Assembly (NCBI GenBank): GCA_964386535.1
Contig: CAYLRY010000029.1
Span: 1 to 36,333 of the forward strand
Reading direction: 5' to 3'
Origin: CAYLRY01 sp964386535
GTDB lineage: Bacteria; Chloroflexota; Dehalococcoidia; Dehalococcoidales; UBA3254
DNA: 36,333 bases
Shown: one piece after another, positions 14,844 to 22,157 of the stretch
Numbering within the stretch: position 1 is the stretch's first letter
Layout: each line of letters begins with the position of its first letter
Translations under genes and position numbers: made by a program
Notes under the pieces: model-generated
Seen by the model: only the letters and a program-made list of their open reading frames with translations
The model's database searches: none
Told to the model about the DNA's origin: nothing

Positions 14844-16823
14844 CTAAATTTTACCTGCTATTACCTCCGCCTCACGCATGGCGCCGAAAATAGTCCTTTT
14901 TCCCGTGGCATCGCCTATCATATAAACCTCGGGAGCAATGCCTTTCAATTCTTCGCCCAGGTGGTTGACGTTTTGAGCGCCTACAGCCAGAACTACAGTA
15001 TCCGCCTTAAGGAAAAAGAAAACATTATCTATCTCGGCTGGACCAGCGCTGTTCCACCAGAGATTTATCCCATGTTCGGTAATGCTGTCCGGCGTAGTAA
15101 ACGGATAGAAATAAACCCCCAGTTGTACCAATCTTTCCTGAAGGGCCAGTTTCTGGTTGCGGCCCAAACCACGGGCTATCTGGCTGCGGGTAACCACGGA
15201 CACTTTCTTGCCCTGCTCAGCCAGGAAAAGCGCAGCGCTCAATCCCACGATGCGGCCGCCCACCACCACTACCTCCCGCCCGGTTTTTACCTTACCCTCC
15301 AATACATCCACAGCCTGTACTACGTTTTTACCTTCAGCACCTGGTACCTCCAGGGTCGCCGGAATGGAACCTGTTGCCACAATAACAGCTTCAGGCCGGT
15401 CCTGCTGGACTAATTGCGGGGTAACCTCCCGGTTAAGATAGACCCTGACCCCTGCCCTGTCCAGGCCGGTGGACAGATAATTGATCAGGCTGTTCTGTTC
15501 AGGCAGATGGCCAGCCACAGCCTTCCACTGTCCGCCCAGCTTATCGCTCTTTTCATACAGAGAGACCCGGTGACCTCTCTGCGCCAGGTTGCGGGCAGCT
15601 TCCATACCGGCCGGTCCGCCGCCGATAACCATGACCTTTTTACTATTAGCAGCCGGTTCTATGCGGTATTCCAGCTCTCGCCCCAGTGATGGATTAACCG
15701 TACAGTTGGCTATAGAGCCCATGGTCCCGCCTGACTGGCAGTGTCCGCAATAAATACAGGGTTGAATCTCGTCCAAGCGTCCTTCCCTGGCCTTGTTAGG
15801 CAGTTCAGGATCAGCCATCAAAGCGCGACCCATTTGTATAAAATCCGCTGAGCCTTCCTGTAAAATGCGCTCACCGACCACAGCATTAATTTTACCCACT
15901 ACAATTACTGTAGCCCCAGTGGCTTTTTTAATGGCTGCTGCGTCGGGAACCAGCAAGCCGGACTGCTGATACATGGTGACATATTGCCAGTGTGCAGCTT
16001 CCGGTGGTCCGGAAGAAACATCCAGCACATCCACTCCGGCATCCACAAACATCCTGGCATGTTCTATGGCTTCATCCAGGGTAATTCCGCCTTCAAAATG
16101 TTCACCGGCATTCATTCTGAATAAAATTGGAAAGTCCGGCCCAACAGCTTTTCGCACCCGCCGGATTACCTCGCAGGCGAAGCGGGCCCTTTTTTCGATG
16201 CTGCCGCCGTATTCATCTGTCCTTTTGTTGGTCCGGGGTGAGAGGAATTGCCTTAATAGATAGGCGTGGCAACCCTGAATACGGACGACGTCAAAACCGG
16301 CTGCCTTGCCCCTTACGGCGGCCTGGCCGAAGGCTTCCACAATGTCCTGAATTTCTTCTATGGTCAGGGTATAGGTCTCAAAGCCAGTAACCGGGTCTCT
16401 GGAACCTGTGGCTGTCACCACCCGGTTCCACTCGGGATGGTCCTTAAAAGGGCGCATCTGAACCATACGAGCCAGTGCAGCTCCCTGATGAGAAAGTGAA
16501 AAAGAGGCTTTAGCCCCGTGGGAATGTATGGCAGCGGTCCAGCGTTTAGCGCTTTCCACGTGTGCATCATCAGTAATAGTCAGGACGCCCGGCGAAAAGG
16601 CTGTCACGGTATCATAGGGCGGCCCCAGGGATGAAGTGGTGGGCTGGATCAATCCCACTCCCCCTTTAGCCCTGGCTTCGTGAAAGGCTATCAGTTTGTC
16701 TGTAATAAAACCGTCTTTGGTGGCCAGCGTAAAACCATGGCCTAAAGGCGCCATGACAATCCTGTTCTTTACTTCTAACTTGCCCATTTTACCGGGTTCG
16801 AACAACTTAACCAGTTTTTGCAT
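14844..16823 (-). CDS. NADH:flavin oxidoreductase, OYE/2,4-dienoyl-CoA reductase (FadH)-like
   Basis: A 659-residue, three-part enzyme. The N-terminal FMN TIM barrel (about 1-340) has VKNRIVMAPLGH and GCHAYLLRQFLSPRTNKRTD, YGGSIEKRARF. A 4Fe-4S site has ligands CIYCGHC plus a later Cys in SIANCTVNP (about 345-368). The C-terminal FAD/NAD(P) domains contain VMVIGGGPAGMEAA and a second dinucleotide motif, GGRIVGLSAALFLAEQG. The ATG at 16823 follows AAGGAGT with 7-base spacing, trimming 21 residues from the longest frame. The layout is that of 2,4-dienoyl-CoA reductase, 2-enoate reductase and trimethylamine dehydrogenase: NAD(P)H electrons pass FAD, Fe-S and FMN to reduce an activated C=C bond, or the reverse. 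It is co-directional with the FAH gene. The canonical barrel His-Gly (GAHGYL) reads GCHAYL here, so substrate range may differ. Confidence 0.92.
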   Translation of the reverse strand: MQKLVKLFEPGKMGKLEVKNRIVMAPLGHGFTLATKDGFITDKLIAFHEARAKGGVGLIQPTTSSLGPPYDTVTAFSPGVLTITDDAHVESAKRWTAAIHSHGAKASFSLSHQGAALARMVQMRPFKDHPEWNRVVTATGSRDPVTGFETYTLTIEEIQDIVEAFGQAAVRGKAAGFDVVRIQGCHAYLLRQFLSPRTNKRTDEYGGSIEKRARFACEVIRRVRKAVGPDFPILFRMNAGEHFEGGITLDEAIEHARMFVDAGVDVLDVSSGPPEAAHWQYVTMYQQSGLLVPDAAAIKKATGATVIVVGKINAVVGERILQEGSADFIQMGRALMADPELPNKAREGRLDEIQPCIYCGHCQSGGTMGSIANCTVNPSLGRELEYRIEPAANSKKVMVIGGGPAGMEAARNLAQRGHRVSLYEKSDKLGGQWKAVAGHLPEQNSLINYLSTGLDRAGVRVYLNREVTPQLVQQDRPEAVIVATGSIPATLEVPGAEGKNVVQAVDVLEGKVKTGREVVVVGGRIVGLSAALFLAEQGKKVSVVTRSQIARGLGRNQKLALQERLVQLGVYFYPFTTPDSITEHGINLWWNSAGPAEIDNVFFFLKADTVVLAVGAQNVNHLGEELKGIAPEVYMIGDATGKRTIFGAMREAEVIAGKI

Positions 16824-17145
16824 TCGAATGACTCCTTGTTTATTTATTATTGAATATGAGCGGATTTCGGAATCTTCAGGCTTCAATCATTTAATCCTGA
16901 CATACAGAGAACTCAAATGTCCAATCTCTAAAACAAATAAAATCCTAAATCGAATAATTTAAACTACCAGGCCGTTGGTAATTCTCGCCTGTGACATACC
17001 GGAGATTCGTTTATGCCTGCTAAGGAGCATTTTAAAAACGTCCCTTCAACCCCCTAAATCCCCCAATTCTTGAGGGATTGCTGAATTGGAGGACACCCCC
17101 AAACTACCGACTGGAGGTATCCGGGACCGCTTTTTCAGCAGTCTG
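16824..17145. other. Intergenic region with a C-rich hairpin element
   Basis: No gene is seen. Bases 16905-16965 are made of short words such as ACTCAAATGTCCAATCTCT that recur in other intergenic spaces of this window. Bases 17045-17098 hold a C-rich element with AATCCC (17057-17062) facing GGGATT (17074-17079) in a small hairpin. No convincing promoter was found for the OYE-like gene. Confidence 0.4.
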
Positions 17146-17508
17146 CTAAGGCTCAAGCTGCGTGGTCTGGCTGTCCGGTGACATTACATAAAGATGAGAA
17201 AAGGTTGAGTCAGAAGCCGCTCCATGCCAGTGTTTTTCTCCTGCCGGAATAAAGACGATATCTCCAGGATAAACCGTAATCTCTTCACTCTCAGTTGCGA
17301 CAATACCTTTGCCCTTAGTGACGATTAGAATCTGTTCAATGCTATGGGTATGGAATTTATTTCTCACGCCCCGGCCAAAATTAACCTGCTTTATCAAGAA
17401 TCTCGGGCTTAATTCCGGACCAACAAAACTCTGCATATCTACTGCACCGGTGAACATGGAACTGACTGAATCCTCTTTCTTTACTTTATCAGTTTGGAAA
17501 ACTCTCAT
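17146..17508 (-). CDS. Single-domain cupin (cupin_2) protein
   Basis: A 120-residue protein with both cupin motifs: motif 1 around residues 45-68 (GRGVRNKFHTHSIEQILIV, with metal ligands H53, H55 and a following Glu) and motif 2 around 81-96 (PGDIVFIPAGEKHWHG, with the final metal His). ACAAGGAGAGG precedes the ATG at 17508. Small cupins of this type bind Fe, Mn or Zn. They act as dioxygenases, isomerases, decarboxylases or carbohydrate-binding proteins, and many are carboxymuconolactone- or quercetinase-like. It lies alone on the minus strand between the OYE-like gene and the divergent hydrolase. Function not deducible beyond the fold. Confidence 0.85.
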   Translation of the reverse strand: MRVFQTDKVKKEDSVSSMFTGAVDMQSFVGPELSPRFLIKQVNFGRGVRNKFHTHSIEQILIVTKGKGIVATESEEITVYPGDIVFIPAGEKHWHGAASDSTFSHLYVMSPDSQTTQLEP

Positions 17509-17716
17509 AAACCTCTCCTTGTATAAAACAAATTTGGCTCAAGTGCAAAAAGATCTTAATACTAAATTTTCAGCAAATTTTCGAAGCTAAATTTCTTAAA
17601 AAAAAGTTCTAATATCACCTTATTGCAGTAATGTCAAATTTCAGGCTATAAAAATTAAATTATTTGTATTAGTATATCATAAGCGACAATCTTATTGCGA
17701 TGTTATAGACGTAGAA

Positions 17717-17736
17717 AAAGGGGGTGCACCATGTGA
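17717..17736 (+). promoter_or_regulatory. Start-stop element with Shine-Dalgarno in the hydrolase leader
   Basis: AAAGGGGGTGCACC precedes ATG TGA (17731-17736), a start codon directly followed by stop. The true hydrolase start with its own AAAGGAG is 58 bases further on. Such minimal ORFs can stall or recruit ribosomes; this one may equally be a relic of an older start. Confidence 0.35.
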
Positions 17737-17793
17737 GTGTATTAGCAATTGATTAACTGCATGACCTGTTGCAAAAAATTAAAGGAGAGAAAG

Positions 17794-19578
17794 ATGAAAA
17801 AAGATTGGCGTCAGCTTATCAGTCAGCCAAAATATGGTATAAAAGTTGAAAGAAACATCCCGGTAGCCATGCGGGACGGGGTACACCTTTCGATTAACGT
17901 TTTTCGTCCTGATGCCAGAGGGAAATTCCCGGCCCTGCTGGCCATGTCAGGGTACGGCAAAGAAGAAATGGAGTTGCTCATGCCGCCTCAGCCGTTAAAC
18001 CGGAGCGCAGTCTGGGACGGGAATATAGAAGCAGGAGATTTTAATGATTATGTACCCAGGGGATATATACATATCATAGGAGATTGCAGAGGAACCGGAG
18101 CTTCAGAAGGCCAGTACCCTGGACCAGAAGGCCAGGACTGTTATGACCTGATAGAATGGGTGGCGAAGCAGCCCTGGTGCGATGGTAATGTAGGCATGGT
18201 AGGTTATTCTTATTTCAGCATGATGCAAATACAGGCGGCCATCCAGCAGCCCCCGCACCTCAAATGCATAGCTGTATCCCATGTCATTGCTGACGGTTAC
18301 CGTGATATGGCCTACCACGGAGGCATACTCAGCCTGATGGGTTACGGAGTCTGGTACGGGAGACACGGAACCAGCGGTTTTGCCGCCAATAATGCGGTCT
18401 CCATGATGCAAAAGAACTTACCCAGAGAGGAATTCGAGCGCCGCAGAGCAGAACTCCTGAACCATCCGGATATAAAAAATTATCCCAATGTTTATCATCT
18501 TTTACTTTATCCCCAGAAAAACCCCTGGTTTTTTGATACTCTAATGAACCCTTATGATGGTCCTAATTACCAGGCCGCGTCAGCTTATTCGCACTACGAT
18601 GAAATAAAGATACCAGTTCACGTGGTAGGCAAATGCGCGCATGAAGACATGGGCTACTGGGACCTGTACAAAGGATTGAAGACGCCTAAGAAACTGCTGG
18701 TCAAGCCTAACGGACCCGAGGAGCGGCCATGGAGAGAAGACACTGAAGTGCTTATCAGGTGGTACGATCACTGGCTGAAGGGCAATGACACAGGCATGAT
18801 GGAAGAGCCGCCCATAACCCTTTTTGTAATGGGAGAAAATAAATTCCGACAGGTGAAGGAATGGCCACTGCCGGATACAACTTATAAAGAGCTTTACTTC
18901 CGCCGCTGGGAAGGGCTGTCTTTTCTGCCGGAGCTTAATATGGATGAACCGGACGGCTACTTCCAACAACCGCTGCACATCTCCAATAAAAGAGACACGG
19001 TGGAGTATATCAGCCCGCCGCTGGATGAAGATATGCAGGTGATAGGCCCTGCCTCCATCAATTTCTTCGCCTCGGTAGACCAGGATGACGCTAATTGGAT
19101 GCCCAAACTTTTCGATGTAGCGCCGGACGGCACAGAGACCCGGTTGGGCAAGGGCTACCTGAAAGCCTCTCACCGCGCTCTGGATCCTGAAAAATCCAAA
19201 CCCGGCGAGCCCTACCATCCACATACGAAAGAAAGACTGGAGACCATCAAACCAGGGGAAATTTACGAATATAACATTGGTCTGGGGGTGATATCCAATG
19301 TTTTCAAGGCCGGACACCGTATAAAAGTAATGATTGAGAGCCTGGAATCGCCGCGGGATGCGGAGATTCAGATCCATTATCATCCGCATTTGAACAGCGC
19401 CAGGGCTACGCTGCATAAAATATATCGCAATAAACAATACCGGTCTCATCTGCTTCTGCCTGTAGTACTCGGAAAGCGCAAACCAGCTTCAGGATCCTGG
19501 GAATTGCCCGGTACGCTGATGGATGATAACTGCCTGCTGCTCTCTGAATATTCGGTCTACGGGCCGCCCTTTAAATAA
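17794..19578 (+). CDS. CocE/NonD-family (X-Pro dipeptidyl-peptidase-like) hydrolase
   Basis: A 594-residue alpha/beta-hydrolase of the S15/CocE family. AAAGGAG lies 7 bases upstream of the ATG at 17794, so the 15 codons before it are excluded. The N-terminal catalytic domain shows MRDGVHLSINVFRPD, DCRGTGASEGQY, and the nucleophile elbow GMVGYSYFS with Ser139. A cap follows, then RWYDHWLKGND and PITLFVMGENKFRQVKEWP. The C-terminal jelly-roll domain is marked by MPKLFDVAPDG and KGYLKASHR. Known members hydrolyse X-Pro peptides, cocaine-type esters or acyl amides. The usual GWYD (Asp) and PWxHG (His) catalytic segments read GKCAHED and KPNGPEERPW here, so the triad is altered or relocated. No signal peptide is seen, so it should be cytoplasmic. 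Followed by a strong terminator. Confidence 0.88.
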   Translation: MKKDWRQLISQPKYGIKVERNIPVAMRDGVHLSINVFRPDARGKFPALLAMSGYGKEEMELLMPPQPLNRSAVWDGNIEAGDFNDYVPRGYIHIIGDCRGTGASEGQYPGPEGQDCYDLIEWVAKQPWCDGNVGMVGYSYFSMMQIQAAIQQPPHLKCIAVSHVIADGYRDMAYHGGILSLMGYGVWYGRHGTSGFAANNAVSMMQKNLPREEFERRRAELLNHPDIKNYPNVYHLLLYPQKNPWFFDTLMNPYDGPNYQAASAYSHYDEIKIPVHVVGKCAHEDMGYWDLYKGLKTPKKLLVKPNGPEERPWREDTEVLIRWYDHWLKGNDTGMMEEPPITLFVMGENKFRQVKEWPLPDTTYKELYFRRWEGLSFLPELNMDEPDGYFQQPLHISNKRDTVEYISPPLDEDMQVIGPASINFFASVDQDDANWMPKLFDVAPDGTETRLGKGYLKASHRALDPEKSKPGEPYHPHTKERLETIKPGEIYEYNIGLGVISNVFKAGHRIKVMIESLESPRDAEIQIHYHPHLNSARATLHKIYRNKQYRSHLLLPVVLGKRKPASGSWELPGTLMDDNCLLLSEYSVYGPPFK

Positions 19579-19600
19579 GCAGGAATAAGTGGATTTTTAT

Positions 19601-19639
19601 AAAAAAGGCCTGTTTTTCATCTCAAGCAGGCCTTTTTTT
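19601..19639 (+). terminator. Intrinsic terminator of the hydrolase gene
   Basis: AAAAAAGGCCTG (19601-19612) pairs perfectly with CAGGCCTTTTTT (19627-19638), with a 14-base loop and a run of seven Ts. It starts 22 bases after the stop codon. Confidence 0.9.
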
Positions 19640-19789
19640 ATTAACAGATATATATGGAAGCCAGGTCACGCAGGTGGTATCCTGTGAAAAGAAGGGCAGA
19701 CGGCTTGTCAGGTAGGGAAGACCGGAGATAATTCATAAACATACAACGACTGAGTATGATTTGAGTATAATTAAAGAAGGTGATAGAAA

Positions 19790-19957
19790 ATGTTTTCAGA
19801 AATCCCGATTGCCGCTGTAGCCGCCGGAATTATAGTGGTAATAATCCTGTTATTCATCATTATCAGGATTATTAAAAACTGTCTACCCAAAATCCTTATA
19901 GGCCTGATAATTCTTGGGATAGTAGGGTATCTTGCCTGGGTCTATTTCACCAGATAG
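19790..19957 (+). CDS. Small membrane protein, 55 residues
   Basis: An ATG at 19790 with AAGGTGAT upstream opens a 55-codon frame ending in TAG at 19955-19957. The product is almost all hydrophobic: one helix at about 8-25 (AAGIIVVIILLFIIIRII), a short basic turn with NCLPK, then a second helix at about 34-52 (ILIGLIILGIVGYLAWVYF). It is flanked by two intrinsic terminators, so it forms its own small transcription unit. It resembles no family I can name. Small two-helix proteins of this sort often modulate membrane complexes or act as toxins, but no antitoxin or antisense RNA is evident. Confidence 0.65.
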   Translation: MFSEIPIAAVAAGIIVVIILLFIIIRIIKNCLPKILIGLIILGIVGYLAWVYFTR

Positions 19958-19971
19958 CCATTTGCCTTTTT

Positions 19972-20012
19972 AATTCAGACTCAAATTGAGTTGAATTTGT
20001 TCTTTTTTATTT
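19972..20012 (+). terminator. Intrinsic terminator after the small membrane protein
   Basis: AATTCA plus ACTC in 19972-19982 pairs with GAGT plus TGAATT in 19988-19997, with a single bulged G, and is followed by TGTTCTTTTTTATTT. The stem is A/T-rich but the T-tract is good. Confidence 0.6.
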
Positions 20013-20128
20013 AATAATTTTTTCACCTTTCCCTTTTAAGCCCTTCAAAATTAATAATACTCAACATGGCAATATTTGTTATATAATGTAAATTCATCAA
20101 GGGATTATGTCAACGAACATTAAACAAC

Positions 20129-20148
20129 AGGAGGGTTTCATGACCTGA
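20129..20148 (+). promoter_or_regulatory. Two-codon minicistron upstream of the Mth938-domain gene
   Basis: AGGAGGG (20129-20135) precedes ATG ACC TGA (20140-20148). This ribosome site is stronger than the AAGGGGAAA that serves the real start at 20162. A TATAAT at 20082-20087 may be the -10 element of the transcript. It is a possible translational coupling device, or a chance arrangement. Confidence 0.35.
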
Positions 20149-20161
20149 AGGGGAAAGTATA

Positions 20162-20521
20162 ATGGCAAAGATAGATAGTTTTAATTTCGGATTCATTGTA
20201 GTAGATGAAAAGCAATACGTCCATGATGTCATAATATTGCCGGACGGCACGGTTAAAGAGCGTAGTTCCGGCAAGGGACGTCTGGGCAGCCATACCATTT
20301 CACGCAGTGAGATGGAAACCCTGATAAAAGACAGCCCGGATGTAATCTTGATAGGGACCGGTTTTCAGGGTATGGCCAGATTGGCCCGCGATGCCGAGTT
20401 CTATAAACTCGAGCCCAACCTCGATATCACAATGGAACCTTCGCCGGAAGCAGTAAAAAAATTCAACCGGCATGTGGAGGATGGGGAAAAAGTAGCCGCC
20501 CTGATTCACGTCACCTGTTAA
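20162..20521 (+). CDS. Mth938-domain protein
   Basis: A 119-residue protein of the Mth938/NDUFAF3-like fold. Typical features are the opening IDSFNFGFIVVDEKQYVHD, DVIILPDGTVKERSSGKGRLG, the conserved strand-turn PDVILIGTGFQGMARL at about 60-75, and the end KVAALIHVTC. Bacterial and archaeal members are uncharacterised; the eukaryotic relative is an assembly factor of respiratory complex I. The ATG at 20162 gives the usual family length and N-terminus and has a purine-rich AAGGGG site. It stands alone before the Fur-family gene, about 160 bases away. Function unknown. Confidence 0.85.
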   Translation: MAKIDSFNFGFIVVDEKQYVHDVIILPDGTVKERSSGKGRLGSHTISRSEMETLIKDSPDVILIGTGFQGMARLARDAEFYKLEPNLDITMEPSPEAVKKFNRHVEDGEKVAALIHVTC

Positions 20522-20682
20522 AAAGGGACTGAATTGTATTCAAAACTAGCTAGCCAGGATGTAGAACGTTTTTAACACAACCTGTTGCCCGGCCACAATA
20601 TTCCGTTTTTATTAAAGAAATTTTTTATTTCACTGGAAGACATCAAATTCACTTTTAAGCCTCACCGGGTGGAAATACCCTA

Positions 20683-20734
20683 TTGACAGAGAGAGGGGCA
20701 ATAATTTACTATAAATATATGAGAATGAGAATCA
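20683..20734 (+). promoter_or_regulatory. Promoter and Fur-box-like operator at the regulator gene
   Basis: TTGACA (20683-20688) is followed after 18 bases by TACTAT (20707-20712), overlapping TATAAA (20710-20715). Immediately downstream, TGAGAATGAGAATCA (20720-20734) matches the 7-1-7 Fur consensus TGATAATNATTATCA at 11 of 14 fixed positions. A direct repeat ATCAATTGCA follows at 20731-20740 and 20750-20759. The arrangement suggests autoregulation by the encoded Fur-family protein. Confidence 0.55.
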
Positions 20735-21192
20735 ATTGCAACAATACTGATCAATTGCATGGATACCCGCAAACCAGGCAGCGCAATCTGCTATTAAGTG
20801 TTTTACGCGAAACCGGCAGGCATTTAGATGCCAAGGAGTTGTTTCGTCTGGCTGTCAGCAGGGATAGCTCTATCAGTCAGGCAACGGTGTATAGAAGCCT
20901 GAAATTATTCAAGGAACTGGGATTGATCGACGAGAAACGGTTAGGCCGGACTCACTGCTGCTATGAAATCAGCCAGCCTTATCAACACCAGCACCTGGCG
21001 TGCAGCAGGTGCGGCAAAGTAATTGATTTTGAATGCCCGCTCACTGAGATTGTAGAAAAAGTTAAGCACGAACACAATTTTACGGTGATAAAAGCAGAGG
21101 TCTTTTTTGAGGGTTATTGCGCAGACTGCTTTAAACTTGAGAAGGAAAGTAACATGCAGGAAAAAATAGCCCCAAAAGTAAGCAAACCATAA
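20719..21192 (+). CDS. Fur-family metal- or peroxide-responsive regulator
   Basis: A protein of about 157 residues with the Fur winged helix (RETGRHLDAKELFRLAV, then SQATVYRSLKLFKELGLID). The dimerisation domain carries HQHLACSRCGKVIDFEC and, later, GYCADC. The two CxxC pairs form the structural zinc site, and the His-x-His before the first pair belongs to the regulatory metal site. The start is uncertain. The frame is open from a TTG at 20683, but that TTG lies in the -35 hexamer. ATG 20719 has no Shine-Dalgarno and coincides with the predicted transcript start, so translation may be leaderless; a TTG at 20755 is the other option. Subfamily (Fur, PerR or Zur) cannot be fixed by eye. The thioredoxin gene follows. 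Confidence 0.85.
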   Translation: MRMRINCNNTDQLHGYPQTRQRNLLLSVLRETGRHLDAKELFRLAVSRDSSISQATVYRSLKLFKELGLIDEKRLGRTHCCYEISQPYQHQHLACSRCGKVIDFECPLTEIVEKVKHEHNFTVIKAEVFFEGYCADCFKLEKESNMQEKIAPKVSKP

Positions 21193-21304
21193 TTAATTAG
21201 TATAGGACAGCCGGCATTGAATCAGAAGACAACGAATAGAACGTTATAAATCCGAAAGCAATTTTATAGAGGATATTAATAAATAATAAATTAAGGAGAA
21301 AAGA

Positions 21305-21622
21305 ATGGTTAACGAAATTAATGATCAAAATTTTGAAAACGAAGTCATCAAATCAGCCACGCCGGTGGTGGTAGACTTCTGGGCTGCCTGGTGCGGTCCG
21401 TGCCGGATGCTGGCGCCGCTAACGGAGAAAATGGCTGAGGACTATACCGGCAAAGTAAAATTTTGCAAGATAAATGTGGATGAAAATCCACAAACAGCCA
21501 TGAAATACGGTGTAATGAGCATCCCCACCCTGATATTCTTCAAAAACGGCCAGCAAAAGGACAAATCAATAGGCGCAGTTCCGGAAGCAACGCTTAAACC
21601 AAAAGTAGAGGCTTTACTATAA
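21305..21622 (+). CDS. trxA: Thioredoxin
   Basis: A 105-residue classical thioredoxin. The active site is WCGPC with C30 and C33 (FWAAWCGPCRMLAPL), the cis-Pro loop is VMSIPTLIFF, and the C-terminal helix is ATLKPKVEALL. The ATG at 21305 has AAGGAG at 6-base spacing. It reduces protein disulfides in the cytoplasm with electrons from thioredoxin reductase, which is not in the window. It forms a single-gene unit with a perfect 13-bp hairpin after the stop. Its place downstream of a Fur/PerR-type regulator fits a redox-stress role, but the two have separate transcription signals. Confidence 0.95.
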   Translation: MVNEINDQNFENEVIKSATPVVVDFWAAWCGPCRMLAPLTEKMAEDYTGKVKFCKINVDENPQTAMKYGVMSIPTLIFFKNGQQKDKSIGAVPEATLKPKVEALL

Positions 21623-21634
21623 ATTATAGGGTTG

Positions 21635-21670
21635 AAAGGTAGATTCCAGCGCGGGCCGGAATCTACCTTT
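21635..21670 (+). terminator. Terminator hairpin of the thioredoxin gene
   Basis: AAAGGTAGATTCC (21635-21647) pairs perfectly with GGAATCTACCTTT (21658-21670) around a GC-rich 10-base loop. Only a short T-rich tail (TTTCTC) follows, but the stem is strong and sits right after the stop. Confidence 0.75.
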
Positions 21671-21848
21671 CTCAGGAGCTCGCCGGCTTATTTTCTTCAT
21701 AATTAAGGCTTCTCCAACATTTATTTTGTATAACAATTCCAAATCAGGTTAGAGCCAGTATTTCTTTATAATTTTTATCGCGTTATAATATGGCAAATAC
21801 TTGATTACAAGAAACACTGTCACATTTGGTTTATTAGCGAGGTGAGGA

Positions 21849-22157
21849 ATGGACTCAGGAGAAGCTTTAAAGCTGGAAGAAAGAGACAATGTGGCCGTCA
21901 GCCTGGCGGATATTGAGCCCGGTATGGAAGTAAGGGTCAAATGGGGCAAAGAAGTAACCAGTTTAACATCCAGTGAAAAGATACCCTTTGGTTTTAAGGT
22001 GGCCCTCACTAACCTTAAGAAAGGCTCGAAGATAATCAAGTACGGAGAAACCATCGGTCTGGCTTCTCAGGATATCCAGCAGGGACAGCTCGTACATATC
22101 CATAATATAGAAGGTGCCAGAGGCAGAGGCGATCTGACCAGAGGAGATGCCGGATGA
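21849..22157 (+). CDS. SAF-domain small subunit of a UxaA/SuyAB-type hydro-lyase
   Basis: A 102-residue SAF-domain protein, matching the N-terminal domain of altronate/galactarate dehydratases and the small subunit (SuyA) of sulfolactate sulfo-lyase. Recognisable parts are DNVAVSLADIEPGMEV, KIPFGFKVALTNLKKGSKI, KYGETIGLASQDIQQGQLVH and HIHNIEGARGRGD. GAGGTGAGGA precedes the ATG at 21849. The stop overlaps the next gene's start as ATGA, so the two are translationally coupled and presumably form one enzyme. The large partner supplies most of the active site. Substrate is a hydroxy- or sugar acid by family; the exact one is unknown. Confidence 0.9.
   Translation: MDSGEALKLEERDNVAVSLADIEPGMEVRVKWGKEVTSLTSSEKIPFGFKVALTNLKKGSKIIKYGETIGLASQDIQQGQLVHIHNIEGARGRGDLTRGDAG

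Noticed and set aside
14649..15413. 254-codon plus-strand ORF
   Set aside because: Antisense to the FAH and OYE-like genes, no coherent domain; shadow frame.
18580..19449. 289-codon minus-strand ORF
   Set aside because: Lies fully inside the CocE/NonD-like gene, which has clear family motifs; the antisense frame is a shadow.
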